From: Pediococcus acidilactici DSM 20284
GTDB lineage: Bacteria > Bacillota > Bacilli > Lactobacillales > Lactobacillaceae
NCBI RefSeq assembly: GCF_000146325.1
Contig: NZ_GL397067.1
Location: 3,747 to 67,746 of the forward strand
Direction of reading: 5' to 3'
Length of the DNA: 64,000 nt
The notes below the pieces were generated by a model. The model was not told the DNA's origin and did no database searches. It saw only the letters and a program-made list of their open reading frames with translations. This document shows positions 33,810-42,009 of this stretch, piece by piece. The position numbers and the translations under genes were made by a program. The stretch's first letter is position 1. The number at the start of each line of letters is the position of its first letter.

Positions 33810-34703
33810 ATGAGTAAAAAGTTTTTGGCGTTTGATGTCGGTGGCACCACCATCAAATACGCGGTAATTGATGAACAATTAAATTTTACGGATACAGGGA
33901 AGGTTAATACAGAACAAAATCGAAACGGACATATTTTAAAAACTTTGCTACAGATAAGTCAAACTATTCAAGAAAGGATCGAACTTGCTGGAATTGGGGT
34001 CAGTACGGCGGGAATTGTGGGCCGGGACGGCAGTATTCAATACGCAGGGCCAACCATTCCGAATTATATTGGTACGCCCATTAAAACTAGTTTGGCTGCG
34101 CAGGCTAACTTATCGGTCAGCGTAGTTAATGATGTCGACGCGGCTTTACTAGGTGAGGTTTTTACGGGACAATTAGTGAATCAAGATGTGTACTGCATGG
34201 CGTTAGGTACCGGAATCGGTGGAGCGCATTATCGTAATGGAAAAATTATCAGTGGAGCACATGGACAGGGTAATTCAGTTGGGTATACGTTATTTGATCC
34301 GCAGACGAATACCAATTATGAACAACGGGCTTCAACGTTAGTTTTGGAACGCCAACTAGCCGATAAAGGTGTAACGGTAATTGATGCCTTTGAAAAAGCT
34401 AAACAAGGCCAAGCAACTTACGAATCAATTATTGAACGATGGGCTAACGAAGTGGCTAGGGGTATTGCTGAAGTGGTTGTTTTATTTGATCCGGACTATA
34501 TCGTAATTGGCGGGGCGGTTTCTGCACAGGGACAATATTTGATTGATCTGTTTAACAAACAATTATCCGTATTACTACCCCCAGATTTTAACCGAACCAC
34601 GCTAAAAATTGCGCAACAAGGTAACCAAGCGCAATTAATTGGTGCAATTGTGCCATTCTTGAAGAAAAATAAGGAGAAGGTAAATGAAAAAAGTATCGAT
34701 TAA
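33810..34703 (+). CDS. nanK: ROK-family kinase, probable N-acetylmannosamine kinase
   Basis: A 297-residue sugar kinase. LAFDVGGTTIKYAVID near the N-terminus is the ATP-phosphate loop, and ALGTGIGGAHY near residue 130 and VIGGAVS near residue 235 are ROK signatures. It lacks the CXCGXXGCXE zinc motif found in many ROK kinases, which occurs also in other NanK-type members. Assigned as ManNAc kinase because nanE, nanA and the transporter flank it. GGAGG lies before the ATG at 33810. It overlaps the next gene by 20 nt. Confidence 0.82.
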   Translation: MSKKFLAFDVGGTTIKYAVIDEQLNFTDTGKVNTEQNRNGHILKTLLQISQTIQERIELAGIGVSTAGIVGRDGSIQYAGPTIPNYIGTPIKTSLAAQANLSVSVVNDVDAALLGEVFTGQLVNQDVYCMALGTGIGGAHYRNGKIISGAHGQGNSVGYTLFDPQTNTNYEQRASTLVLERQLADKGVTVIDAFEKAKQGQATYESIIERWANEVARGIAEVVVLFDPDYIVIGGAVSAQGQYLIDLFNKQLSVLLPPDFNRTTLKIAQQGNQAQLIGAIVPFLKKNKEKVNEKSID

Positions 34704-35415
34704 TACCGCAGTATTTTTAAATCAGCTTGAAAATGGGCGTAGTCAAAGCGAATGCCTAAAGCAGTTAATCGGAAAGCCAATTGCTGCAATTGAAGCCCGG
34801 GGTGAATTTTTTCAAGAAGATCGCCGTGATCTAGAGTTAGCTACAATTCAGCGATTGTGTAAGGAAAACGATTGGCAATTTTACTATTCGATTCCCGAAG
34901 TCTTGTTCACAGAAGGACAATTAAACGAAAATATTTTTGACTATTTAACCATGGCAAAGGAGTTTCAAATTCAAGGATTAAAAATTAGTTTAGGCGACTG
35001 CCAAAATACACCCGCTTCAAGACTAGCGAAACTACAAAAAGCACTCCGCGCGTATTCTGGAGTGGTAACGGTGGAAAATCAACCAAACCAGGATGGACAA
35101 TTAGAATTTTTTAAAGATAACTTGATTAAATTGTTGGCGTTGGTTCCTGAGTTAGGTTATACGTTTGACTCGGGAAACTGGTACTGGATAAAAGAAGATC
35201 CGCAACGTGCTTTTGATTCTTTAAAGAAGTGGATTACCGTGTTTCATTTGAAAGATATTGCCGATTTAACTACGGTCCGTCTGGGTGAGGGAGCAACTAA
35301 TTGGCAATCCATGGTGCAAGCTTTAAATTCTGAAGTGCCGGTATTTTTGGAATACGGAGTTACTACTGATGAAGAATTAGACGAAGAAATTCAAAAAGTA
35401 AATTTAATTCTTTGA
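34684..35415 (+). CDS. Xylose-isomerase-like TIM-barrel protein in the nan operon
   Basis: A 243-residue protein resembling sugar phosphate isomerases/epimerases of the AP-endonuclease 2 superfamily. Visible elements are AIEARGEFF near residue 36, LKISLGDC near residue 100, VTVENQPNQ near residue 127, YTFDSGNWYW near residue 160 and FHLKDI near residue 187; the acidic and His residues in these strands fit a metal site. Its start sits within nanK, after AGGAGAAGG. No role for it in sialic-acid catabolism is obvious; it might act on another sugar acid or a modified sialic acid. Confidence 0.72.
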   Translation: MKKVSINTAVFLNQLENGRSQSECLKQLIGKPIAAIEARGEFFQEDRRDLELATIQRLCKENDWQFYYSIPEVLFTEGQLNENIFDYLTMAKEFQIQGLKISLGDCQNTPASRLAKLQKALRAYSGVVTVENQPNQDGQLEFFKDNLIKLLALVPELGYTFDSGNWYWIKEDPQRAFDSLKKWITVFHLKDIADLTTVRLGEGATNWQSMVQALNSEVPVFLEYGVTTDEELDEEIQKVNLIL

Positions 35416-35484
35416 AAGGGTTTACAATTAACGAGGAACAGTTTATAATTTTTATCTGTAATAGTTATTAATGCGAATTCAACT

Positions 35485-35540
35485 GCCGCAAAGGTTTCAC
35501 ACTACCACATCATGTAGTGCGAGTTTTTGTGGCATTTTTT
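35485..35540 (+). terminator. Terminator or processing hairpin before the symporter gene
   Basis: GCCGCAAA pairs with TTTGTGGC, with an inner CACTAC/GTAGTG stem, then ATTTTTT. It would separate nanK and its partner from the transporter genes or reduce their expression. Confidence 0.7.
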
Positions 35541-35668
35541 ATTGCAATTTTTGAAAAGATTGGTCGTTAATTCTGAAGGAATCAGGCTTACTGGCTGATA
35601 AATGCCGCTACTTAAACTACGTGAAAATCATTTAATTTGGAATTCGTAGAAAGTAGGTACTGCGTAAT

Positions 35669-37177
35669 ATGGTTAAACAAGGATTCGGTGTTTTAAATTG
35701 GCTGGTTTTAATTGCTTATTTAATCATTATGTTAGTAATTGGTTTAAGTTTCAGTAAGAAGAGTTCAAAAAATTCGGAAGAGTTCTTTAAGGCTAGTACT
35801 AGTAACGTACCGGCATGGGCGGTCGGATTTAGTATTTTCGCGACAACTTTAAGTGCGATCACCTACATGTCAACTCCAGAAAAATCGTTTTTGACCAACT
35901 GGGCTTATGCCTTTGGGAACTTAGCCATTTTTTTGATTACTCCGGTATTAATTAAGTACTACATTCCATTCTTTTCAAAGTTACGGGTGACCACGGCTTA
36001 CGAATATTTGGAGTTTCGGTTTAACCCGTTTTTACGGGTGTTTAGCAGCATTTTGTTCGTGTTATTTCACATTGGGCGGATTGCAATTGTAATTTATTTA
36101 CCGACTGTGGCACTGCAATCTATTATCAACATTAACCCGTACCTAATCGCCTCTTTAATCACCATCCTGTGTATCATTTATACATACCATGGTGGAATGG
36201 AAGGGGTAATCTGGAGCGACGTAATCCAAGGAATTCTCCTATTAGTAGGCGCGGTTTTAATTATTTTCTTTGCGGTTCACGGAACCCACGGCGGATTGCA
36301 AACCGTTGCGCAAGATGCCGTCAATAAAGGGAAAATTCTAACTAAGGCTGATTTTGTATGGAGCGTTACTAAGTCAACGGTGCCAATCATCCTATTAGGA
36401 CAGATTTTCAACACTTTGTACCAATACACGGCCAGTCAAGACGTGGTTCAACGGTACACCACTTCGACTGACAATAAGCACATTGCTAAGTCGATTTGGA
36501 CCAATGCGTTGTTGTCATTAATTACCATTCCGCTATTTTACGGGATGGGAACCGTAATTTACAGTTTTTACCAACACGGTGGTAGTTTACCATCCGGATT
36601 TAACACTTCCGCATTAGTACCATATTTTGTATTAACTGAAATTCCAGCGGGGGTTGCCGGGTTGATTATTGCGGCCATTTTTGCGGCTTCGCAAGCTACG
36701 ATTGCTTCGAGCTTAAATAGTACCGCGGCTTGTTTGGTAACTGATATTCAAAAGCGGTTCATGAAGGACAAGAGCGACCGGATGAGTATGCGCATAACTC
36801 GGCTAAGTATCTTGATTTGCGGAATTTTTGGCTTGCTAGTGACGCTAGTGTTGATTAAGTTACACAGTTCGGACATGATCGATACGTACCTTTCATTGTT
36901 TGGACTCTTTGGGGTGCCGATTGCCGGAATCTTTGCTCTAGGGATCGTCAGTCAACGGGCAAACGGCTTTGGAGCAACCCTCGGCATGATCGTCACTACG
37001 GCAATCTGTTACTTTATTCAAACTCATGGAATCAACGCCCTTTTCGTTAGTGTAGTAGGTTTTCTAGGGGCGATGATTTTAGGATATATTTTTAGTTTCC
37101 TCAAACCGGGTCATCAACATGACATTACTGGGTTGACGTTTAAAACGATTGATCAAAAAGTTAATCTCAAAAATTAA
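35669..37177 (+). CDS. nanT: Sodium:solute symporter, probable sialic acid transporter
   Basis: A 502-residue SSS-family symporter with about 13 membrane segments. The region GFSIFATTLSAITYMSTP near residue 53, FHIGRIAIVIYLPT near residue 130 and AAIFAASQATIASSLNSTA near residue 335 are typical of the family, whose sialic-acid members are known in Gram-positive bacteria. Specificity rests on nanA starting 14 nt downstream. The ribosome site (GTAGG) is weak and distant. Uptake would be sodium-driven. Confidence 0.87.
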   Translation: MVKQGFGVLNWLVLIAYLIIMLVIGLSFSKKSSKNSEEFFKASTSNVPAWAVGFSIFATTLSAITYMSTPEKSFLTNWAYAFGNLAIFLITPVLIKYYIPFFSKLRVTTAYEYLEFRFNPFLRVFSSILFVLFHIGRIAIVIYLPTVALQSIININPYLIASLITILCIIYTYHGGMEGVIWSDVIQGILLLVGAVLIIFFAVHGTHGGLQTVAQDAVNKGKILTKADFVWSVTKSTVPIILLGQIFNTLYQYTASQDVVQRYTTSTDNKHIAKSIWTNALLSLITIPLFYGMGTVIYSFYQHGGSLPSGFNTSALVPYFVLTEIPAGVAGLIIAAIFAASQATIASSLNSTAACLVTDIQKRFMKDKSDRMSMRITRLSILICGIFGLLVTLVLIKLHSSDMIDTYLSLFGLFGVPIAGIFALGIVSQRANGFGATLGMIVTTAICYFIQTHGINALFVSVVGFLGAMILGYIFSFLKPGHQHDITGLTFKTIDQKVNLKN

Positions 37178-37191
37178 AAGGAGTAATTAAA

Positions 37192-38109
37192 ATGACAAAA
37201 AATCTTGATAAATATAAAGGAATTATCCCAGCATTTTACGCATGTTACGACGACGAAGGCAATGTTAGCCCGGAACGGGTGCAAAAGCTTGCCAAGTATT
37301 ATTTAGGCAAGGGAGTGAAGGGACTTTACGTCGGCGGATCTTCGGGAGAATGTATTTACCAAACGGTGGAAGAACGGAAGCTAGTTTTGGAAAACGTAAT
37401 GAAAGCAGTCGGCGGACAAATGACAATTATTGCCCACGTTGCGGCACCATCAACTCGGGATAGCATTGAATTAGCTAAACACGCGGAAAAATTGGGCGTG
37501 GATGCGTTGGCAGCTATCCCACCAATCTATTTTGTACTGCCAGAGCCCGCAATCGAAGCTTACTGGACAAGCATTATGGAGGCAACCAACCTTGATTTCA
37601 TCATTTATAACATTCCCCAAACAACCGGATACGCACTGTCTGAAAACCTATTTAAGAAGATGATGACTAAGGAACAAGTGATCGGGGTCAAGAATTCATC
37701 TATGCCGGTAATGGATATTAACATGTGGAAATTACGTGCTCCAAAAGAAAATATCATTTTTAACGGCCCTGATGAACAATTCGTTGGCGGTCGGGTAATG
37801 GGCGCAGATGCTGGAATTGGCGGAACGTATGGCGTTTATCCAGAATTGCTTTTAGAAGCCGACCGCTGTGTACGGGAAGGTGAATTAGATAAGGCGTTGG
37901 AAATTCAGTTATGCGTCAATGATTTAATTTCACAATTAACTTCATTTAAGGGAAATCTTTACGATGTAATGAAGTTAATTCTGGCGCAAAGAGGGGTTGC
38001 CGTGGGCCGCGCTCGTTATCCATTACCACACGTCGAAGAAAGCGAAATGGATCGAGTTACCAAAGTACGGGAAAATATTGATAAGGCAATTGAGAAATAC
38101 GTTGGCTAG
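37192..38109 (+). CDS. nanA: N-acetylneuraminate lyase
   Basis: Cleaves sialic acid to pyruvate and ManNAc. 305 residues, class I aldolase of the DapA/NanA family. Substrate-carboxylate motif GGSSGE at 48-53, catalytic Tyr139 in IIYNIPQTTGY and Schiff-base Lys167 in GVKNSS. These residues and the neighbouring nanE/nanK separate it from dihydrodipicolinate synthase. AAAGGAG precedes the ATG. Last gene of the nan locus; only a weak AAAAGT/ACTTTT hairpin (38176-38190) follows. Confidence 0.94.
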   Translation: MTKNLDKYKGIIPAFYACYDDEGNVSPERVQKLAKYYLGKGVKGLYVGGSSGECIYQTVEERKLVLENVMKAVGGQMTIIAHVAAPSTRDSIELAKHAEKLGVDALAAIPPIYFVLPEPAIEAYWTSIMEATNLDFIIYNIPQTTGYALSENLFKKMMTKEQVIGVKNSSMPVMDINMWKLRAPKENIIFNGPDEQFVGGRVMGADAGIGGTYGVYPELLLEADRCVREGELDKALEIQLCVNDLISQLTSFKGNLYDVMKLILAQRGVAVGRARYPLPHVEESEMDRVTKVRENIDKAIEKYVG

Positions 38110-38274
38110 GGGACTGACCAAGGTGAAATAGTGAATAAACGGCGATAACTAGTTAGTGGAAATATAAGTAAACGGAAAAGTGACTTTTTTGGATTTAACA
38201 TTTTTAAAAACTTTTTTACTTGAATAAAAGTCAAAACACGTAATACAAGCTAGTCCGCAGGCACATAAAAACAA

Positions 38275-38494
38275 GGGGCTGTGACAAAAGTCTTTAAACA
38301 AAAAACGGTTCATGTGAGGTGAAACTTCCTCATCATGAATCGTTTTTATTTTGGCATTTTGCCTTCAATAGAGCCAAAACGTGTGCCAAAAGTCAGTTTG
38401 CTCCGCTTAACCAAAAATTGATCATGCCAAAATCAGGCATCATGGTCATTTTTCAGTTAATGCTCGCAAACTACCCAACTTTTGTCACACTCTC
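38275..38494. repeat. MITE-like element with terminal inverted repeats
   Basis: GTGACAAAAGT at 38281-38291 and ACTTTTGTCAC at 38478-38488 are perfect inverted ends of a non-coding element of about 220 bp. Inside, AAAAAACGGTTCAT...GTGAGG pairs with CCTCA...ATGAATCGTTTTT, a hairpin also found in the copy at 49391-49562. A 117-codon open frame across it shows no protein-like pattern. Confidence 0.75.
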
Positions 38495-38752
38495 TTGTTT
38501 ATGTACACGACTAATGGGCTATGATTGCCTCATATGTATTGGAAGAAGTTGGTTTAATTACCTAAAGACAGTTTCCAGAGCTAAAAAGGGGGAACTCAAT
38601 GGAATTCCTTTGAGTTTTAAAGCGATTAATTATCCAACTCATCTGCTAATGGTTATTGCATTTAACGGTTAAATAGTTATCCGCTAATTTTGGGATTTAA
38701 TGGCGTAATGATTAGGCGGTTATAAATCCTTTATTTATGGAAACAGAAAACC

Positions 38753-38797
38753 AAAATGACTTTTTAGGGTAAACCCTAAAAAGTCATTTTTATTATT
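38753..38797. repeat. Perfect palindrome, copy 1
   Basis: AAAATGACTTTTTAGGGT, two bases, then its exact complement, an 18-bp hairpin followed by TATTATTT. ACCCTAAAAAGTCAT recurs at 39000-39014. The flanks 38495-38752 show a small AACTCAA/TTGAGTT hairpin at 38593-38616 and otherwise no feature. Confidence 0.8.
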
Positions 38798-38987
38798 TAA
38801 TAGCAAAATAATTTTACAGTATGTTAAATGTATACAATAAAATAAAGCTAAGCTAGGACACCACCATTAGAAGCCTATTTTGTTAATACTTTGGCAAAAA
38901 AGAAATGCTTTTGCTAAATAGTCAATTTCTAGGTAATTAAACCACTTTTATTATATCGGTTATTTACTGCCTCCACAAGGGGTATGC

Positions 38988-39014
38988 TTTTAGGGTTTAC
39001 CCTAAAAAGTCATA
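38988..39014. repeat. Palindromic repeat, copy 2
   Basis: TTTTAGGGTTTACCCTAAAA palindrome and the shared ACCCTAAAAAGTCAT, ending about 10 nt before the ribosome site of the AP2-domain gene. The 190 nt between the copies hold no gene. Confidence 0.75.
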
Positions 39015-39042
39015 CGTTCAACGGAGGAACAGTGTACTAGTT

Positions 39043-39504
39043 ATGATTGATATGAGGGGAAAAACTTTTGGTAGGTTAACCGTATTAGCGATGACGGAGC
39101 ATCGAAACGCCAACCGGAATATTCTTTGGCTTTGTCGGTGTACCTGTGGACGAATTGTGGAAGAAGATGGCTATAATTTACGTCATGGGGTTGTTAAAAG
39201 TTGCGGATGTTTGCGTAAAGAAAGCTCAGCGACAAGAATTCGCCAAATCAAGGCAACTAAAACCAACATCGGTAATCGCGAGGCATTTAAAGATGAATAT
39301 GGTAATCCAATCCAAGCAATAAAAATTGGTAAAAGAAATACGAGTGGGGTTATTGGGGTTTCGTATGACAAAAAGAATCAAAAATGGGTTGCACGGCTGA
39401 TGATTAAAGGGACACTTGTGCTGAATAATTCGTTTGCTGACTTTGAAAGTGCTATCGCAGCGCGAAAAACGGCCGAGAGTAAATATTTAAAAAAACTAAT
39501 TTAA
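39043..39504 (+). CDS. Zinc-ribbon plus AP2-type DNA-binding protein
   Basis: 153 residues. The N-terminal part (GKTFGRLTVL, then LCRCTCGR and KSCGCLRK) has four to five cysteines in a zinc-binding arrangement seen in HNH-associated phage proteins. The C-terminal part, about residues 104-150 (SGVIGVSYDKKNQKWVARL, then FADFESAIAARKTAE), is an AP2-type DNA-binding domain common in homing endonucleases and phage proteins. No HNH catalytic motif is seen, so it may be an inactive remnant or a DNA-binding protein. It stands alone between repeats, which suggests arrival by mobile DNA. Confidence 0.72.
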   Translation: MIDMRGKTFGRLTVLAMTEHRNANRNILWLCRCTCGRIVEEDGYNLRHGVVKSCGCLRKESSATRIRQIKATKTNIGNREAFKDEYGNPIQAIKIGKRNTSGVIGVSYDKKNQKWVARLMIKGTLVLNNSFADFESAIAARKTAESKYLKKLI

Positions 39505-39530
39505 AGAGTTGAAGAAAAATAATCAACTTA

Positions 39531-39568
39531 AGCGCTGAAATATTAATTGTCAAATTTCAGCGCTTTTT
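39531..39568 (+). terminator. Terminator after the AP2-domain gene
   Basis: AGCGCTGAAAT/ATTTCAGCGCT hairpin then TTTTG. Confidence 0.85.
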
Positions 39569-39584
39569 GTCTGGCAAGGTATTA

Positions 39585-39620
39585 AGCTGGGGAGGTCAAA
39601 TGACCATCCCCGGCTTTTTG
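39585..39620 (+). terminator. Second terminator-like hairpin
   Basis: AGCTGGGGAGGTCA pairs with TGACCATCCCCGGCT, then TTTTTG. No gene lies between it and the preceding terminator. Confidence 0.7.
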
Positions 39621-39746
39621 TTTGGGAGAAGATTGGGGAGAAATAATGTTAAAAAGGGTTAAATCACTTGAACGTTTTTGTTACAAACACTATTTTCTTG
39701 ATATATTTTAAGATTTAAATATTTTATACTGCAGTTGTAAGAGAAT

Positions 39747-39760
39747 TGAAAGCGATTACT
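39747..39760. promoter_or_regulatory. cre-like site upstream of the GH3 gene
   Basis: TGAAAGCGATTACT, one mismatch (last base) to TGWAANCGNTNWCA, about 20 nt before the start of the gene cluster. Confidence 0.72.
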
Positions 39761-39778
39761 CAAAGAGGGGGGAGTTAC

Positions 39779-41986
39779 TTGGAAGAAACAAAGTTAAGAA
39801 AATTGTTTAATGATTTAAGTGATGCAGAGAAGGTCAGCCAGACTGTTCAATTGAATGGAGACCTTTTTGTGGAAAGTTGGGTGATGAGTACTGGACCAAA
39901 AACGGATTTAGGATTACCAGCTGATTTTAATTATTATGAAATCGGGTCAATTTATAACGTTAACGACCATCGCAAGTTGAAAAAATTGCAAACGGAAGTA
40001 TTGGAAAAGAGTCGTCATCGGATACCGCTATTATTCATGTCAGATATTATTTATGGATTTCGGACGATTTTTCCGATGCCGTTAGCGCAAGCAGGCTCGT
40101 ATAATTTTGATTTAATTCAACGAGCGGCAGCGGTAACTGCAAAAGAAAGTTACCAAAATGGTCTTCACGTAGTTTTTTCGCCCATGCTAGATTTGGTGCG
40201 CGATCCGCGTTGGGGACGAGTAATGGAATCACCTGGAGAAGATGTATACACTGCCAAAGAATTTGGACGACACGTCGTCCGCGGGTACCAAGGGGAATTG
40301 GCGGACGGAAAAATCACCCGTAACCACGTTGCAGCTTGTATCAAGCATTTTGCGGCTTACGGTGCTCCGGAAAGCGGTCGCGAGTACAACGCGGTGGAGT
40401 TGTCTTACCAAAAACTCTATAATGAGTTTTTGCAACCATACCAAGCCGCAATTGAAGCAAAAGCACAATTGGTAATGACAGCCTTCAACCTTTTAAATGG
40501 CGTACCAGCAACTGGGAACCGGTGGTTAAATCGGAAAGTTCTTCGAGATCGATTTGGGTTTGAAGGAGTGTTGGACGCAGATTACTCTGCAATTGCAGAA
40601 TTAGTAAATCACGGCTACGCAGCCAATTCCCAAGAAGCCGCTCAGAAAGCGTTGCGTGCGGGAGTAGACTTGGATATGATGACGGCGGTTTATGCCAATG
40701 AATTACCGAAGGTGCTTAAAAATCCAGAGATGCGTCAATTATTGGATGAGGCAGTTTGGCGAATCCTAGTTTTAAAGAATAAGTTGGGACTATTTGAAAA
40801 TCCGTTTCGTGGGTTGGATGAGCCAGCCACTGGTAAGATTCTTGCTGAGGAAGATCGAGCTTTAGCTACCCAATTGGTTGAGGAAAGCAGCGTTTTATTG
40901 AAAAATAAAAGCGCTTTACCACTCCGACAAGATCAAAAAATCGCCGTGATTGGACCGTATGGGGAAAGCAAACTTACCCTGGGGTTCTGGGCTTCGGTAA
41001 GCGGTAAATCTACCGACGTAGTTCCTTTAAAAGAGGGACTACAAGCAGAATTTAATCCCGCACAGTTATCGTTTAGTCGAGGATATAACTTGTTTGATTC
41101 TTATGAGCCTTTTGGGCCCTTAAAACAGGGGATTGAATTGGTTAATGGCCCAATTGAGGACGAAAACTTACTCTTACAACAAGCTGAAAAACAAGCGGCC
41201 GCGGCGGACGTAGTGGTCTTGACCATTGGAGAAAACTTTTTAGAAAGTGGAGAAGGTGCAGCTAAAGCACATTTGACCCTGCCGGCTAAGCAAAAGCGAC
41301 TTATTCAAGCAGTTGCTAAGCAGGGGAAACCGATTGTGGGCATCGTCTATACCGGTCGGCCACTAGCGTTAACCGATGTAGAACCATACTTTGATAGTTT
41401 GTTATTGGTTTGGTTCCCTGGAATTATGGGTGGAACCGGAATTGCTAATTTACTATCTGGTAAGGCAAGTCCTTCAGCGCGGTTATCGATGACTTTTCCA
41501 CGGAGCGAAGGACAGTTGCCAATTTATCAAGCTCGCACCCCGACCGGCCGTCCGCTGGGGGAAAGCAACCATTCAGACCGGTTCGTTTCCAAATACATTG
41601 ATGAAAGTAATGAGCCATTATATCCATTTGGCAGCGGACTTAGTTATGCAAGGTTTACGGGATGTTGGCGAGAATTACATCAAGACGCAACGACTTTAAA
41701 GGGAAAATTTGAAGTGGAAAATTTAAGTGACCGAGCCGCAGCGACGGTGGTTCAGATTTATCTCAAGCAATTCCCGGCGGAGATTGTCCAACCAGTCAAA
41801 CGGTTAGTTAAGGCCGTTAAGGTTCAGTTTACGGGAGCTGGTAAGCAAGTAATTGATGTCGAAATACCGGTGGCAGAATTAGCATACTTTGACAACCAGG
41901 GTGAAAAACATCTCGAGCACATTGAGTACCAGTTCCAACTCGATATTTTAGGGGAAACCTCAGAAATTAACTTGAAACTAAATTAA
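39779..41986 (+). CDS. GH3 beta-glucosidase-like enzyme
   Basis: A 735-residue cytoplasmic GH3 glycosidase (no signal peptide). The barrel domain has KHF near residue 190 and the nucleophile Asp near residue 268 in GVLDADYSAI. The alpha/beta sandwich follows (VIGPYGES, VLTIGENFLESGEG near residue 490), then a fibronectin-III-like C-terminal domain, the layout of BglX-type enzymes. Start is probably the TTG at 39779, which has GGGGGGAG 5-6 nt upstream; no ATG fits. First gene of a seven-gene run. Substrate is probably a beta-linked glycoside, not proved. Confidence 0.88.
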   Translation: MEETKLRKLFNDLSDAEKVSQTVQLNGDLFVESWVMSTGPKTDLGLPADFNYYEIGSIYNVNDHRKLKKLQTEVLEKSRHRIPLLFMSDIIYGFRTIFPMPLAQAGSYNFDLIQRAAAVTAKESYQNGLHVVFSPMLDLVRDPRWGRVMESPGEDVYTAKEFGRHVVRGYQGELADGKITRNHVAACIKHFAAYGAPESGREYNAVELSYQKLYNEFLQPYQAAIEAKAQLVMTAFNLLNGVPATGNRWLNRKVLRDRFGFEGVLDADYSAIAELVNHGYAANSQEAAQKALRAGVDLDMMTAVYANELPKVLKNPEMRQLLDEAVWRILVLKNKLGLFENPFRGLDEPATGKILAEEDRALATQLVEESSVLLKNKSALPLRQDQKIAVIGPYGESKLTLGFWASVSGKSTDVVPLKEGLQAEFNPAQLSFSRGYNLFDSYEPFGPLKQGIELVNGPIEDENLLLQQAEKQAAAADVVVLTIGENFLESGEGAAKAHLTLPAKQKRLIQAVAKQGKPIVGIVYTGRPLALTDVEPYFDSLLLVWFPGIMGGTGIANLLSGKASPSARLSMTFPRSEGQLPIYQARTPTGRPLGESNHSDRFVSKYIDESNEPLYPFGSGLSYARFTGCWRELHQDATTLKGKFEVENLSDRAAATVVQIYLKQFPAEIVQPVKRLVKAVKVQFTGAGKQVIDVEIPVAELAYFDNQGEKHLEHIEYQFQLDILGETSEINLKLN

Positions 41987-42009
41987 AATTAGGTAAAGGA
42001 GTATCAAAA

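Noticed and set aside
37192-38109. Reading the lyase as dihydrodipicolinate synthase (DapA)
   Set aside because: The neighbouring nanE, nanK and symporter genes and the YNIPQTTGY/GVKNSS context fit N-acetylneuraminate lyase better.
38319-38672. A 117-codon open frame at the MITE-like element
   Set aside because: It starts inside the repeat hairpin, has no ribosome site and no recognisable protein pattern.
39043-39504. Part of a prophage
   Set aside because: No integrase, structural, lysis or other phage gene lies nearby; only this single gene and repeats are seen.
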